A DNA stretch of 64,000 nucleotides, from contig NZ_PNYB01000002.1 of NCBI RefSeq assembly GCF_002879855.1, forward strand, positions 310,001-374,000, written 5' to 3'. The stretch's first letter is position 1, and every line of letters starts with the position of its first letter. Below the pieces are notes generated by a model that did not search any database, was not told the origin of the DNA, and saw only the letters and a list, made by a program, of their open reading frames with translations. Of this stretch, positions 33,079 through 41,767 are shown piece after piece. The stretch comes from Trinickia soli. Lineage in GTDB: Bacteria > Pseudomonadota > Gammaproteobacteria > Burkholderiales > Burkholderiaceae. Both the position numbers and the translations under genes were made by a program.

Positions 33079-33804
33079 ATGGAAACTAAAAACCCTTCGA
33101 AGATTCTCGTCGTCGACGACGACCCCCGCTTGCGTGACCTGCTGCGCCGTTATCTGGGCGAGCAAGGCTTCAACGTCTATGTTGCGGAGAACGCCCCCGC
33201 GATGAACAAGCTGTGGGTGCGCGAGCGATTCGACCTGCTCGTGCTCGACCTCATGCTGCCCGGCGAAGACGGGCTGTCGATCTGCCGCCGGCTGCGCGGC
33301 AGCAACGATCGCACGCCGATCATCATGCTCACGGCAAAGGGCGAAGACGTCGATCGCATCGTCGGTCTCGAAATGGGCGCCGACGACTATCTGCCCAAGC
33401 CGTTCAATCCGCGCGAACTCGTGGCGCGCATTCACGCGGTGCTGCGTCGCCAGTCGCCCTCCGAGCTGCCCGGCGCGCCATCCGAAACGGCAGAGGTGTT
33501 CGAATTCGGCGATTTCGCGCTCAATCTCGCCACGCGCACGCTGACGAAGTCGGGCCAGGAGATTCCGCTCACCACGGGCGAGTTTTCGGTGCTGAAGGTA
33601 TTCGCGCGCCATCCGCGCCAACCGCTGTCGCGCGAAAAGCTGATGGAGCTCGCGCGCGGTCGCGAATACGAAGTGTTCGACCGTAGCCTCGACGTGCAGA
33701 TCTCGCGTTTGCGCAAGCTGATCGAAGTCGATCCGGGCAGTCCCCGCTTTATCCAAACGGTGTGGGGTCTCGGTTACGTCTTCATCCCCGACGGCGCAGC
33801 GTGA
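33079..33804 (+). CDS. ompR: OmpR-type response regulator
   Basis: A 241-aa response regulator. The receiver domain has the acidic pocket VVDDD (residues 11-15), phosphoacceptor Asp57 in LLVLDLMLPGEDG, the threonine in IIMLTAKG and the lysine in YLPKPF. A winged-helix DNA-binding domain fills residues about 140-238 (PLTTGEFSVLKVFARHP, RSLDVQISRLRKLIE, IQTVWGLGYVF). ATG 33079 (METKNPSKILV) is the usual start in this group; an ATG nine bases upstream is an alternative. EnvZ-like kinase follows 44 bases later. Target genes here are likely porins or osmotic functions by analogy. Confidence 0.93.
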   Translation: METKNPSKILVVDDDPRLRDLLRRYLGEQGFNVYVAENAPAMNKLWVRERFDLLVLDLMLPGEDGLSICRRLRGSNDRTPIIMLTAKGEDVDRIVGLEMGADDYLPKPFNPRELVARIHAVLRRQSPSELPGAPSETAEVFEFGDFALNLATRTLTKSGQEIPLTTGEFSVLKVFARHPRQPLSREKLMELARGREYEVFDRSLDVQISRLRKLIEVDPGSPRFIQTVWGLGYVFIPDGAA

Positions 33805-33848
33805 CGTCAACGTCAGCCCTGTCGCTCCGCGCGTTCGAATAAGCCCTC

Positions 33849-35198
33849 ATGCGCATCAACCGGCGGTTTCTCGCCCACGCGTTCGGGGGCTTGTTCTGGC
33901 GCACGTTTCTTTTGATCGCGCTCTTGATCGCGGTCAGTCTTGCCGCGTGGTTTCAAAGCTTTCGGGTGATCGAGCGCGAGCCGCGCGCGCAGCGCGTCGC
34001 GCTGCAGCTCGTGGCGGTCGTCAAGCTCACGCGCACGGCGCTGCTCTACTCCGATCCCGATCTGCGGCGGGCGCTGTTGCAAGATCTCGAAAGCAACGAA
34101 GGCGTGCGGGTCTATCCGCGCGAGGCGACCGATAAGTTCAAGCTCCAGCCCGATGAATCGCTCAATCGGCTCATCGAGCACGACATCCGTGGCCGGCTCG
34201 GCGACGACACGGTCATTGCGCAATCGGTCAACGACATTCCCGGCGTCTGGATCAGTTTCAAAATCGACGACGACGATTACTGGGTGGCGCTGGACCGAGA
34301 CCAGCTCGATAGCGTCACGGGCCTGCAATGGGCTGGCTGGGGCGTGTTCGCGCTCGCGTTGTCGCTATTCGGCGCGGCGTTCATCACGAGCCTCGTGAAC
34401 CGCCCGTTCGCGCGCTTGGCAGCAGCCGCGCGCAAGGTCGGCCTGGGCCAGGCGCCGGAACCGCTGCCCGAGCGCGGGTTGGGCGTGGCCGCCGAGACCA
34501 ATCGCAGCTTCAACCAGATGGTCCAGGACCTCGAACAGCTCGAAGCCGATCGCGCACTGATGCTGGCCGGCATCTCGCACGATTTGCGCACGCCGCTGGC
34601 GCGGTTGCGGCTGGAAACCGAAATGAGCCCATCCGACCAGGCGACGAAGGACGCGATGATCGACGACATCGAGCAGATGGATTCGATCATCGGGCGCTTC
34701 CTCGACTACGCACGCCCGCCGCAGCACTTCTCGCGTGCCGTCGATCTGTCGCTGGTCGCGGGCGAGATGGCTGCGCGCATGGCGAGCGAGGACGGCGTGC
34801 GCCTCATCTCGCGGCTGGCCGATTCGGCCATCATCGAAGCCGATGAAACCGACCTGCGGCGCGTGGTCGGCAATTTGCTTGAAAACGCGAAGAAGTACGG
34901 CCTCAGTGAAACCGACGGCATCCCGCACGTCATGCTCGAAACGCGCGTTTCGCATTCCCGTGTGGAGTTGTCAGTGCTGGACGAAGGGCCTGGCATCCCC
35001 GACGACCAGATCGGGCTCGTGACCCGTCCCTTCTACCGCGTCAATTCGGCGCGAACGCAGGCCAACGGGACAGGCCTGGGCATGGCGATCGTGCAGCGTC
35101 TGGTCAGCCGCCACCACGGCACCTTGAAACTGCGCAACCGGACGCCCGGCCCCGGGCTCGAAGTCACGATCGAGTTTCCGCTCGCCAAGAGCGCGTGA
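33849..35198 (+). CDS. envZ: EnvZ-type sensor histidine kinase
   Basis: A 449-aa inner-membrane kinase, partner of OmpR. The first membrane helix is about residues 17-36 and the second about 162-182, with a 125-residue periplasmic sensor between. A HAMP linker follows. Phosphorylated His244 is in GISHDLRTPLARLRLE, and the ATPase domain has the N box NLLENAKKYG, DEGPGIPD and TGLGMAIVQRL. The periplasmic domain has the length typical of betaproteobacterial EnvZ. Start ATG 33849. It is probably co-transcribed with ompR. Confidence 0.92.
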   Translation: MRINRRFLAHAFGGLFWRTFLLIALLIAVSLAAWFQSFRVIEREPRAQRVALQLVAVVKLTRTALLYSDPDLRRALLQDLESNEGVRVYPREATDKFKLQPDESLNRLIEHDIRGRLGDDTVIAQSVNDIPGVWISFKIDDDDYWVALDRDQLDSVTGLQWAGWGVFALALSLFGAAFITSLVNRPFARLAAAARKVGLGQAPEPLPERGLGVAAETNRSFNQMVQDLEQLEADRALMLAGISHDLRTPLARLRLETEMSPSDQATKDAMIDDIEQMDSIIGRFLDYARPPQHFSRAVDLSLVAGEMAARMASEDGVRLISRLADSAIIEADETDLRRVVGNLLENAKKYGLSETDGIPHVMLETRVSHSRVELSVLDEGPGIPDDQIGLVTRPFYRVNSARTQANGTGLGMAIVQRLVSRHHGTLKLRNRTPGPGLEVTIEFPLAKSA

Positions 35199-35258
35199 CG
35201 TCGGTCCGCTTGTCGTCAACAAAACTATCGCTGCAGTTGGAAAATTCTATCCGCTTCA

Positions 35259-35273
35259 TTAGATAAATTCTAT
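35259..35273 (+). promoter_or_regulatory. Candidate OxyR site of ahpC
   Basis: TTAGATAAATTCTAT matches most of one 15-base OxyR half (ATAG-N7-CTAT, one tetranucleotide mismatch). It abuts the -35 hexamer of the ahpC promoter, the position used by OxyR for activation. The second half expected 22 bases downstream is poor. AAATTC recurs at 35242, 35265 and 35282. Confidence 0.45.
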
Positions 35274-35301
35274 TGCTTGGTAAATTCAATAGGGATATAG
35301 T
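35273..35301 (+). promoter_or_regulatory. ahpC: Candidate ahpC promoter
   Basis: TTGCTT (35273-35278), 17-base spacer, TATAGT (35296-35301, five of six to -10). The weak -35 fits a promoter that depends on an activator such as OxyR. Confidence 0.6.
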
Positions 35302-35384
35302 CGAGCCTGTGTAACGAATTCGTTGCAGCGAACAGGTACTTTTGAACAACGCGTTTCTTCCCAACCAGACACAGGAGTCACCGC

Positions 35385-35933
35385 ATGAAAACCGTGGGCG
35401 ATAAACTCGAAGCATTCACCGTCACCGCTGCGAAGCCGGGCTTCAACCATCACGAAGAAAACGGCCAGTCGGCCTTCGAAGAAATCACCGAACAATCGTT
35501 CCCGGGCAAGTGGAAGATCATTTACTTCTATCCGAAGGACTTCACCTTCGTTTGCCCGACGGAAATCGTCGAATTCGCCAAGCTGCAAAAAGACTTCGAA
35601 GAGCGTGACGCCGTGTTGCTCGGCGGCAGCGTCGACAACGAATTCGTCAAGCTCGCATGGCGCCGTGAGCATAAGGACCTCGACAAGCTGAACCACTATG
35701 CTTTCGGCGACGTCAAGGGCGAACTGATCGACCAGCTCGGCGTGCGCGACAAGGAAGCGGGCGTGGCCCTGCGCGCGACGTTCATCGTCGATCCGGACAA
35801 CACGATCCAGCACGTTTCGGTGAACAACCTGAACGTCGGCCGCAACACGCAGGAAATCCTGCGTATCCTCGACGGCCTGCAAACGGACGAACTCTGCCCG
35901 TGCAACCGCGCAGTCGGCGGCTCGACGCTGTAA
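35385..35933 (+). CDS. ahpC: Alkyl hydroperoxide reductase AhpC (peroxiredoxin)
   Basis: A 182-aa AhpC/Prx1-family peroxiredoxin that reduces hydroperoxides. Peroxidatic Cys57 is in DFTFVCPTE; the resolving region at the end is LCPCNRAVGG with Cys171 and Cys173. The CxC tail, in place of the single resolving cysteine of enteric AhpC, resembles the mycobacterial enzyme reduced by AhpD, and ahpD is the next gene. A GGAG ribosome site precedes ATG 35385. A terminator-like hairpin follows the stop, so ahpC is likely made in excess over ahpD. OxyR control is suggested by the upstream site. Confidence 0.95.
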   Translation: MKTVGDKLEAFTVTAAKPGFNHHEENGQSAFEEITEQSFPGKWKIIYFYPKDFTFVCPTEIVEFAKLQKDFEERDAVLLGGSVDNEFVKLAWRREHKDLDKLNHYAFGDVKGELIDQLGVRDKEAGVALRATFIVDPDNTIQHVSVNNLNVGRNTQEILRILDGLQTDELCPCNRAVGGSTL

Positions 35934-35955
35934 GCGCAAGCTCAGCGTTGGCCCG

Positions 35956-35993
35956 AAGCCCGCTATGGTGTTCTGGAGCCGGCGGGCTTTTTT
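35956..35993 (+). terminator. Intrinsic terminator/attenuator between ahpC and ahpD
   Basis: AAGCCCGC (35956-35963) pairs with GCGGGCTT (35982-35989) and is followed by a run of T to 35993. Because ahpD lies directly behind with its own ribosome site, partial readthrough is likely. Confidence 0.82.
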
Positions 35994-36018
35994 ATCGAAA
36001 TGCCGATAGGAGAAAACA

Positions 36019-36546
36019 ATGGATTTTGTGAATTCGATTAAGGAACTCATCCCTGACTACGCGAAGGACATTCGCCTGAATCTGGACGGCACCATCGTTC
36101 GTTCTTCGCTTGAAGGCAATGACGCCGTCGGCGTCGCGCTGGCCGCCGCGTTCGCGGCGAAGAGCCGCACGATCATCGAAGCGATCCGCTCCGCCGGCGT
36201 GCTCTCGCCCGAAGAGCTGACCGGCGCACAAACGGCTGCGGCGCTGATGGGTATGAACAACGTCTGGTATCCGTTCGTCGAGATGGCCGACGATGCCGAT
36301 CTGAAGGCGCAACGCGCCGAGTTGCGGATGGGCGCTTACGCCTCGCACGGCGGCGTCGACAAGCGTCGTTTCGAAATGTATGCGCTGGCTGCGTCGATCG
36401 TCGGCAAATGCCATTTCTGCATCCAGTCGCACTTCGCGCTGCTCAAGAACGAGCAAGGGATGTCGGTGCAGCAATTGCGCGATGTGGGCCGTATCGCCGC
36501 CGTCGTGAATGCCGCTGCGCAGGTCATCGCGGCCGAAGGCAAGTGA
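36019..36546 (+). CDS. ahpD: Alkylhydroperoxidase AhpD
   Basis: A 175-aa AhpD-family protein. The active-site pattern E-X11-C-X2-C-X3-H is complete: Glu119, Cys131, Cys134 (CHFC) and His138. It can reduce the adjacent AhpC. Length matches mycobacterial AhpD. ATG 36019 follows AGGAGAAA. It is separated from ahpC by a terminator-like hairpin and followed by another hairpin at 36591. The pairing with a CxC-type AhpC and the absence of ahpF nearby support an AhpC-AhpD system. Confidence 0.93.
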   Translation: MDFVNSIKELIPDYAKDIRLNLDGTIVRSSLEGNDAVGVALAAAFAAKSRTIIEAIRSAGVLSPEELTGAQTAAALMGMNNVWYPFVEMADDADLKAQRAELRMGAYASHGGVDKRRFEMYALAASIVGKCHFCIQSHFALLKNEQGMSVQQLRDVGRIAAVVNAAAQVIAAEGK

Positions 36547-36590
36547 TGTGCAAGCAGGATTAGCCGGGTGGCGTGGCGTGCGAAGTGATC

Positions 36591-36616
36591 AAGGGCGAGC
36601 CTCGACTCGCCCTTTC
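36591..36616 (+). terminator. Hairpin after ahpD
   Basis: AAGGGCGAG (36591-36599) and CTCGCCCTT (36606-36614) form a perfect 9-bp stem with a six-base loop. Only a short T tract follows on the + strand, so termination strength is uncertain. It lies 44 bases after ahpD and 116 bases beyond the convergent ispF stop, and could serve both directions. Confidence 0.5.
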
Positions 36617-36732
36617 ATATTGCCCGCCGGCAGCACCGCCGACGTCGTGATCGGTCTCGTTCCACCACGGCCTGCAGTGGGAACCCAATACAAAATGCCG
36701 GCTGCACATCGCCATGAGTTTCCTGATCGCGT

Positions 36733-37224
36733 TCAGACCGCGCCGCCCGTCCGGGCGAGCAGTACGACGGCCTGGGCTTCGATTCCCTCCCCTCGCCCCA
36801 GGTAGCCGAGCTTTTCGTTCGTCTTCGCTTTGACGTTGATGTCCGCGAGGGGCAACGCCAGATCCTCGGCGATGTTCGCGCGCATCGCTTCGATATGCGG
36901 CGCAAGCTTGGGCGCCTGCGCAATGACCGTGCTGTCGACGTTCACGATCGTGAAACCGGCTTGCCGGATGCGCGCGGCGCACTCGCGCAGCAACACGCGG
37001 CTGTTCGCGCCGGCAAAGTGCGCATCCGTATCGGGGAAGTGGCGGCCGATGTCGCCCAGCGCCGCGGCACCGAACAGCGCGTCCGTGACGGCATGCAGCA
37101 GCACATCGGCGTCGGAATGACCGAGCAGGCCGCGTTCGTACGGCACCGTGACACCGCCGATGATGAGCGGGCGCCCCGGCACCAATGCGTGTACGTCGTA
37201 GCCTTGTCCGATTCTGAAATTCAT
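36733..37224 (-). CDS. ispF: 2-C-methyl-D-erythritol 2,4-cyclodiphosphate synthase
   Basis: A 163-aa IspF, the fifth enzyme of the MEP isoprenoid pathway. Metal ligands are in GYDVHAL (Asp/His near residues 9-11) and [11 protein letters not shown] (35-45); [10 protein letters not shown] and the C-terminal [19 protein letters not shown] complete the signature. Length is typical. ATG 37224 overlaps the ispD stop as ATGA, so it is co-translated with ispD. The convergent neighbour is ahpD. Confidence 0.96.
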   Translation of the reverse strand: MNFRIGQGYDVHALVPGRPLIIGGVTVPYERGLLGHSDADVLLHAVTDALFGAAALGDIGRHFPDTDAHFAGANSRVLLRECAARIRQAGFTIVNVDSTVIAQAPKLAPHIEAMRANIAEDLALPLADINVKAKTNEKLGYLGRGEGIEAQAVVLLARTGGAV

Positions 37225-37964
37225 TGTTGATGGGTTCCTGTTGCTGTCAAGATCGCCTCGGCAAGCGCGAAATCTTCCGGGTAAGTGACTTTGAAATTGC
37301 GCAAGCTGCCTTGAACCAGGCGCGGCGCATGGCCGAGCCATTCAATGGCGCTCGCCTCGTCGGTCAGATCGTGGCCGTCTCGCTCGGCCCGTGCGATTGC
37401 TTCGCGCAGCATGCCGATGCGAAACATCTGCGGCGTTTGCGCCTGCCACAGGCCGTTGCGCGACTCGGTGCGCGCAATGCGATCGCCGTGCTCGATGTCC
37501 ACACGTTTGAGCGTATCGGCAACGGGCAGCGCCATGATGCCGCCCACTTCGTCGTCGGCCAGCGCCGAAATCAGTGAGCGGATCAACTCAGGCGTGATAC
37601 CCGGTCGCGCCGCGTCATGGACGAGCACCCAGTCATCGTCGGCCGCGCCCGATTGCCCAAGCGCATCGAGTCCGTTTCGCACCGACGCCTGTCTCGATGC
37701 GCCGCCGCAGCGACGCGCGGCAAAGCGCAAGGGGGCGAAGCGGCGTTCGTCGAAGTGGGTGTCGTCGGGCGAAATGACGACGAGCGTTTGCGCAAGCTCA
37801 TCGCAGGCGTCGAACGCGGCAAGCGTGTAGTACAGCAGTTCGCGCCCGGCTACCGTGCAGTACTGCTTCGGCATGGGTGCGCCGGAGCGGCTGCCGGTCC
37901 CCGCGCAGGGAATCAGCGCGTATAAACGGGCGGGACGGGATGGTCGGGAAGAGGCGGAAGTCAC
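37221..37964 (-). CDS. ispD: 2-C-methyl-D-erythritol 4-phosphate cytidylyltransferase
   Basis: A 247-aa IspD, third enzyme of the MEP pathway. The nucleotide-binding motif is [20 protein letters not shown], followed by [11 protein letters not shown] and QTPQMFR, with [14 protein letters not shown] at the C-terminus. Start chosen is GTG 37964; the frame is open to a TTG at 37997, adding 11 residues. Operon with ispF by a 4-base overlap. The next gene upstream is mfd in the opposite direction. Confidence 0.94.
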   Translation of the reverse strand: MTSASSRPSRPARLYALIPCAGTGSRSGAPMPKQYCTVAGRELLYYTLAAFDACDELAQTLVVISPDDTHFDERRFAPLRFAARRCGGASRQASVRNGLDALGQSGAADDDWVLVHDAARPGITPELIRSLISALADDEVGGIMALPVADTLKRVDIEHGDRIARTESRNGLWQAQTPQMFRIGMLREAIARAERDGHDLTDEASAIEWLGHAPRLVQGSLRNFKVTYPEDFALAEAILTATGTHQQ

Positions 37965-38150
37965 GAAATCCGGGCGGGCGGCGCAGCCGCCAATCAAAAA
38001 TAGACGACGGATTTTATAATAGGCGCTTTGCCCCGGGCGTCCGATTGATCGCCAATCACCGCCCGGCGCTCGAAAGCCCCTGCCCGCACGCGTCTTGCGC
38101 CGCTGCCGGGGCTTTCGTCACGCTCACGCCGAGGCCGTACGCTCCTAGTC

Positions 38151-41100
38151 ATGTCGCAAACCGCCAGCTCATCCGCCACGCCTACTCTACCGCTCGCACT
38201 CGTGAAAGCCGGTCAACGCTTTGCGTTCGACGGCACGCACGGCTCGTCCGACGCCCTGCTGATCGCGCGCTATAGCGAGGCCGCGCGCGCCCAAGGGCTG
38301 CCCGCACAGTCGCCCAAAGGGCGTACACCGCTGCTCGCCGTCGTCTGCGCCAGCGCCGTCGATGCGCAACGGCTCGCCCTGGAGATCCCCTGGTTCGCGC
38401 CGGATGCCCGTGTGCGCCTGCTGCCCGACTGGGAAACGCTGCCGTACGACACGTTTTCGCCGCATCAGGATCTCGTTTCCGAGCGGTTGGCGACGCTGCA
38501 CGATCTGGGCGAAGGCCGCTGCGACATCCTGCTCGTGCCGGCCACGACCGCGCTCTATCGCATGCCGCCGGCCGCATTCCTCGCCGCATACACGTTCTCT
38601 TTCGCACAGGGGGAACGGCTCGACGAGGCCAAGCTCAAAGCGCAGCTGACGCTGGCCGGCTACGAGCACGTCAGCCAGGTCGTGCGACCGGGCGAGTACT
38701 GCGTGCGCGGCTCGCTGATCGACCTCTTTCCGATGGGCTCGCCGCTGCCGTATCGGATCGATTTGTTCGACGATCAGGTGGACTCGATCCGCGCCTTCGA
38801 TCCGGACACGCAGCGCAGCCTCTATCCCGTGCGGGACGTACGTCTGCTGCCGGGCCGCGAATTTCCGTTCGACGAAGCGGCGCGTACCGCTTTTCGCAGC
38901 CGCTGGCGCGAGGTGTTCGAAGGCGACCCGAGCCGCTCGTCGATCTATAAGGACATCGGCAACGGCGTGCCGTCGGCCGGCATCGAGTACTACCTGCCGC
39001 TCTTCTTCGACGAAACGGCCACACTGTTTCACTACCTGCCCGAGGGCGCGCAACTGGCCTTCGTCGGCGATCTCGACGGCGCGATCCGCCGCTTCACGCT
39101 CGATACGAAGCAGCGCTACAACTTCCTCTCGCACGACCGCGAGCGGCCCATCCTCGAACCGCAGCGCCTGTTCCTTTCCGACGACGATTTCTACACCCTC
39201 GCCAAGCCGTTCGCGCGGCTCGTGCTGCCGGCCAACGGCGACAGCGCCTGGTCCGCGGCGTTGCCTTCGCTCGCAATCGATCGGCACGCCGACGATCCGG
39301 TCGCCGCATTGCGTCGCTATGTCGAAGGCAGCGAGCGGCGCGTGCTCGTCGCAGCCGAATCGGCCGGCCGGCGCGAAACGATCGCGCAGTTGTTGGCCGA
39401 GCATGGCCTGCGCCCGGCCGCGGTCGACAGCTTCGCCGATTGGCTGACGAGCGACGAGCGCTTCACGCTCGGCGTCGCGCCGCTGACGACCGGTTTTTCG
39501 CTGCCGGGCGAGAACGTGGCCATCGTCACGGAAACCGAGCTTTACGGCGCACTCGCGCGCCGCGCGGGGCGGCGTCGCCAGGAGCAGGCCAGCAGTGTCG
39601 ATTCGATGGTGCGCGACCTTTCCGAGCTCAAGGTCGGCGACCCGGTCGTGCATGCGCAGCACGGCATCGGCCGCTACATGGGCCTCGTGACGATGGATCT
39701 CGGCGAAGGCGAAACCGAGTTTCTGCACCTTGAATACGCGAGCGACAGCAAGCTTTATGTGCCCGTGGCGCAGTTGCACGTCATCTCGCGCTACAGCGGC
39801 GCCGACCCCGAAAGCGCCCCGCTCCATGCACTGGGCTCGGGCCAGTGGGAAAAGGCCAAGCGCAAGGCCGCGCAGCAGATCCGCGATACGGCCGCAGAAC
39901 TGCTGAACCTTTATGCGCGGCGTGCAGCGCGCGAAGGTCACGCGTTCAAACTCGAACCGCGCGACTACGCGAAGTTCGCCGAGAGCTTCGGCTTCGAAGA
40001 AACACCCGACCAGGCTGCGGCGATCGCCGCGGTGATCGGCGACATGACTGCGGGGCGCCCGATGGATCGCCTCGTGTGCGGCGATGTCGGCTTCGGCAAG
40101 ACCGAAGTCGCCCTGCGCGCCGCCTTTATCGCCGTCATGGCGGGCAAACAGGTGGCCCTGCTTGCACCGACGACGCTGCTCGCCGAGCAGCACACGCAGA
40201 CCTTTACCGACCGCTTTGCCGATTGGCCTGTGCGCATCGCCGAGCTCTCGCGCTTCAAGTCGACCAAGGAGGTGAATGCGGCGATCGAGCAGATCAACGA
40301 CGGCTCGATCGACATCGTCATCGGCACACACAAACTGCTGTCGTCAGACGTGCACTTCAAACGTCTGGGCCTCGTCATCATCGATGAGGAACACCGTTTC
40401 GGCGTTCGGCAGAAAGAAGCGCTGAAGGCGCTGCGCGCCGAAGTGGACGTGCTGACGCTGACCGCGACGCCGATTCCACGTACGCTCGGCATGGCGCTGG
40501 AAGGTTTGCGCGATTTTTCCGTCATCGCGACCGCGCCGCAAAAGCGGCTCGCCATCAAGACGTTCGTGCGGCGCGAAGAAGACGGCGTCATTCGCGAAGC
40601 GATGCTGCGCGAGCTCAAGCGCGGCGGCCAGGTCTACTTCCTGCACAACGAAGTCGAAACGATCGAGAACAGGCGCGCGATGCTCGAAGCGCTCGTGCCC
40701 GAAGCACGCATCGCGGTGGCGCACGGCCAAATGCACGAGCGCGAGCTCGAGCGCGTCATGCGCGATTTCGTCGCGCAGCGTGCAAACGTGCTGCTTTGCA
40801 CCACCATCATCGAAACCGGTATCGATGTGCCGAGTTCGAACACGATCATCATCCATCGCGCCGACAAGTTCGGTCTTGCGCAATTGCACCAGCTGCGCGG
40901 GCGCGTCGGTCGTTCTCATCACCAGGCCTACGCCTATTTGCTCGTACATGACCCGCAAGGGCTCACGAAACAGGCGCAGCGGCGGCTCGAAGCGATTCAG
41001 CAGATGGAAGAACTCGGCTCGGGCTTTTACCTTGCCATGCACGACCTCGAGATCCGCGGCACGGGCGAGGTGCTGGGCGACAAGCAATCGGGCGAAATTC

Positions 41101-41663
41101 ACGAGATCGGGTTTCAGCTCTATTCCGACATGCTCGCGGACGCGGTCAGGGCACTCAAGAACGGGCAGGAGCCGGACCTCACGGCGCCGCTGGCGGCAAC
41201 CACCGAAATCAACCTGCATGCGCCGGCGATTCTGCCGGCCGACTACTGCGGCGATGTGCAGGAACGCCTCTCGATCTACAAGCGGCTCGCGAGCTGCGAG
41301 ACGAGCGATTCGATCGACGACATTCAAGAAGAACTCATCGATCGCTTCGGCAAGCTACCGCCGCAAGCATATGCACTCGTGGAAACGCATCGATTGCGGC
41401 TCACCGCGAAGCCGCTCGGCATTTCGAAGATCGATGCGGGCGAGAACGCGATCAGCCTGCAATTCGTCCCGAACCCGCCGATCGACGCCATGCGCATCAT
41501 CGAAATGGTGCAGAAGCACAAGCACATCAAGCTCGCGGGCCAGGACAAACTGCGCATCGAAACGCGTAGCCCCGACCTTTCGGTGCGCCTGTCCACCGTG
41601 AAGGAATCGCTGCGTGCGCTCGGGGCGCCCGCACGTCAAAACGCCCCCGCGGCAACCCGGTAG
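38151..41663 (+). CDS. mfd: Transcription-repair coupling factor
   Basis: An 1170-aa Mfd. Order: UvrB-homology domains (ETLPYDTFSPHQDLVSERL near residue 90), an RNA-polymerase-interaction domain near residues 490-570 (LKVGDPVVHAQHGIGRYMG), the RecG-like translocase with Walker A GDVGFGKTEVALRAAF (643-658) and DEEHRFGVRQKE, TATPIPRTL, then TIIETGIDVPSSNT and QLRGRVGR, and a C-terminal TRCF domain. It displaces stalled RNA polymerase and recruits UvrA. Length is normal. It is divergent from ispD. Confidence 0.97.
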   Translation: MSQTASSSATPTLPLALVKAGQRFAFDGTHGSSDALLIARYSEAARAQGLPAQSPKGRTPLLAVVCASAVDAQRLALEIPWFAPDARVRLLPDWETLPYDTFSPHQDLVSERLATLHDLGEGRCDILLVPATTALYRMPPAAFLAAYTFSFAQGERLDEAKLKAQLTLAGYEHVSQVVRPGEYCVRGSLIDLFPMGSPLPYRIDLFDDQVDSIRAFDPDTQRSLYPVRDVRLLPGREFPFDEAARTAFRSRWREVFEGDPSRSSIYKDIGNGVPSAGIEYYLPLFFDETATLFHYLPEGAQLAFVGDLDGAIRRFTLDTKQRYNFLSHDRERPILEPQRLFLSDDDFYTLAKPFARLVLPANGDSAWSAALPSLAIDRHADDPVAALRRYVEGSERRVLVAAESAGRRETIAQLLAEHGLRPAAVDSFADWLTSDERFTLGVAPLTTGFSLPGENVAIVTETELYGALARRAGRRRQEQASSVDSMVRDLSELKVGDPVVHAQHGIGRYMGLVTMDLGEGETEFLHLEYASDSKLYVPVAQLHVISRYSGADPESAPLHALGSGQWEKAKRKAAQQIRDTAAELLNLYARRAAREGHAFKLEPRDYAKFAESFGFEETPDQAAAIAAVIGDMTAGRPMDRLVCGDVGFGKTEVALRAAFIAVMAGKQVALLAPTTLLAEQHTQTFTDRFADWPVRIAELSRFKSTKEVNAAIEQINDGSIDIVIGTHKLLSSDVHFKRLGLVIIDEEHRFGVRQKEALKALRAEVDVLTLTATPIPRTLGMALEGLRDFSVIATAPQKRLAIKTFVRREEDGVIREAMLRELKRGGQVYFLHNEVETIENRRAMLEALVPEARIAVAHGQMHERELERVMRDFVAQRANVLLCTTIIETGIDVPSSNTIIIHRADKFGLAQLHQLRGRVGRSHHQAYAYLLVHDPQGLTKQAQRRLEAIQQMEELGSGFYLAMHDLEIRGTGEVLGDKQSGEIHEIGFQLYSDMLADAVRALKNGQEPDLTAPLAATTEINLHAPAILPADYCGDVQERLSIYKRLASCETSDSIDDIQEELIDRFGKLPPQAYALVETHRLRLTAKPLGISKIDAGENAISLQFVPNPPIDAMRIIEMVQKHKHIKLAGQDKLRIETRSPDLSVRLSTVKESLRALGAPARQNAPAATR

Positions 41664-41708
41664 CGTTGCCCGATGGCGCACCGCACAAATATCAACCTGT
41701 GCGATCGC

Positions 41709-41738
41709 TTGGGTCCGGTCGTGTTTTTTCGGTATGAT
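41709..41738 (+). promoter_or_regulatory. Candidate promoter of argE
   Basis: TTGGGT (41709-41714), 18-base spacer, TATGAT (41733-41738, five of six to -10), 30 bases before the argE ATG. Confidence 0.5.
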
Positions 41739-41767
41739 CGGACCACTTAAAAAGCGGGAGCTTCGCC

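Noticed and set aside
38187-40331. Open frame of 714 codons on the minus strand within mfd
   Set aside because: Mirror of a highly conserved Mfd coding sequence; composition typical of antisense frames in GC-rich DNA.
41711-41743. Inverted repeat GGTCCG...CGGACC with a T run, as an mfd terminator
   Set aside because: The T run lies in the loop, not after the stem, and the segment overlaps the argE promoter.
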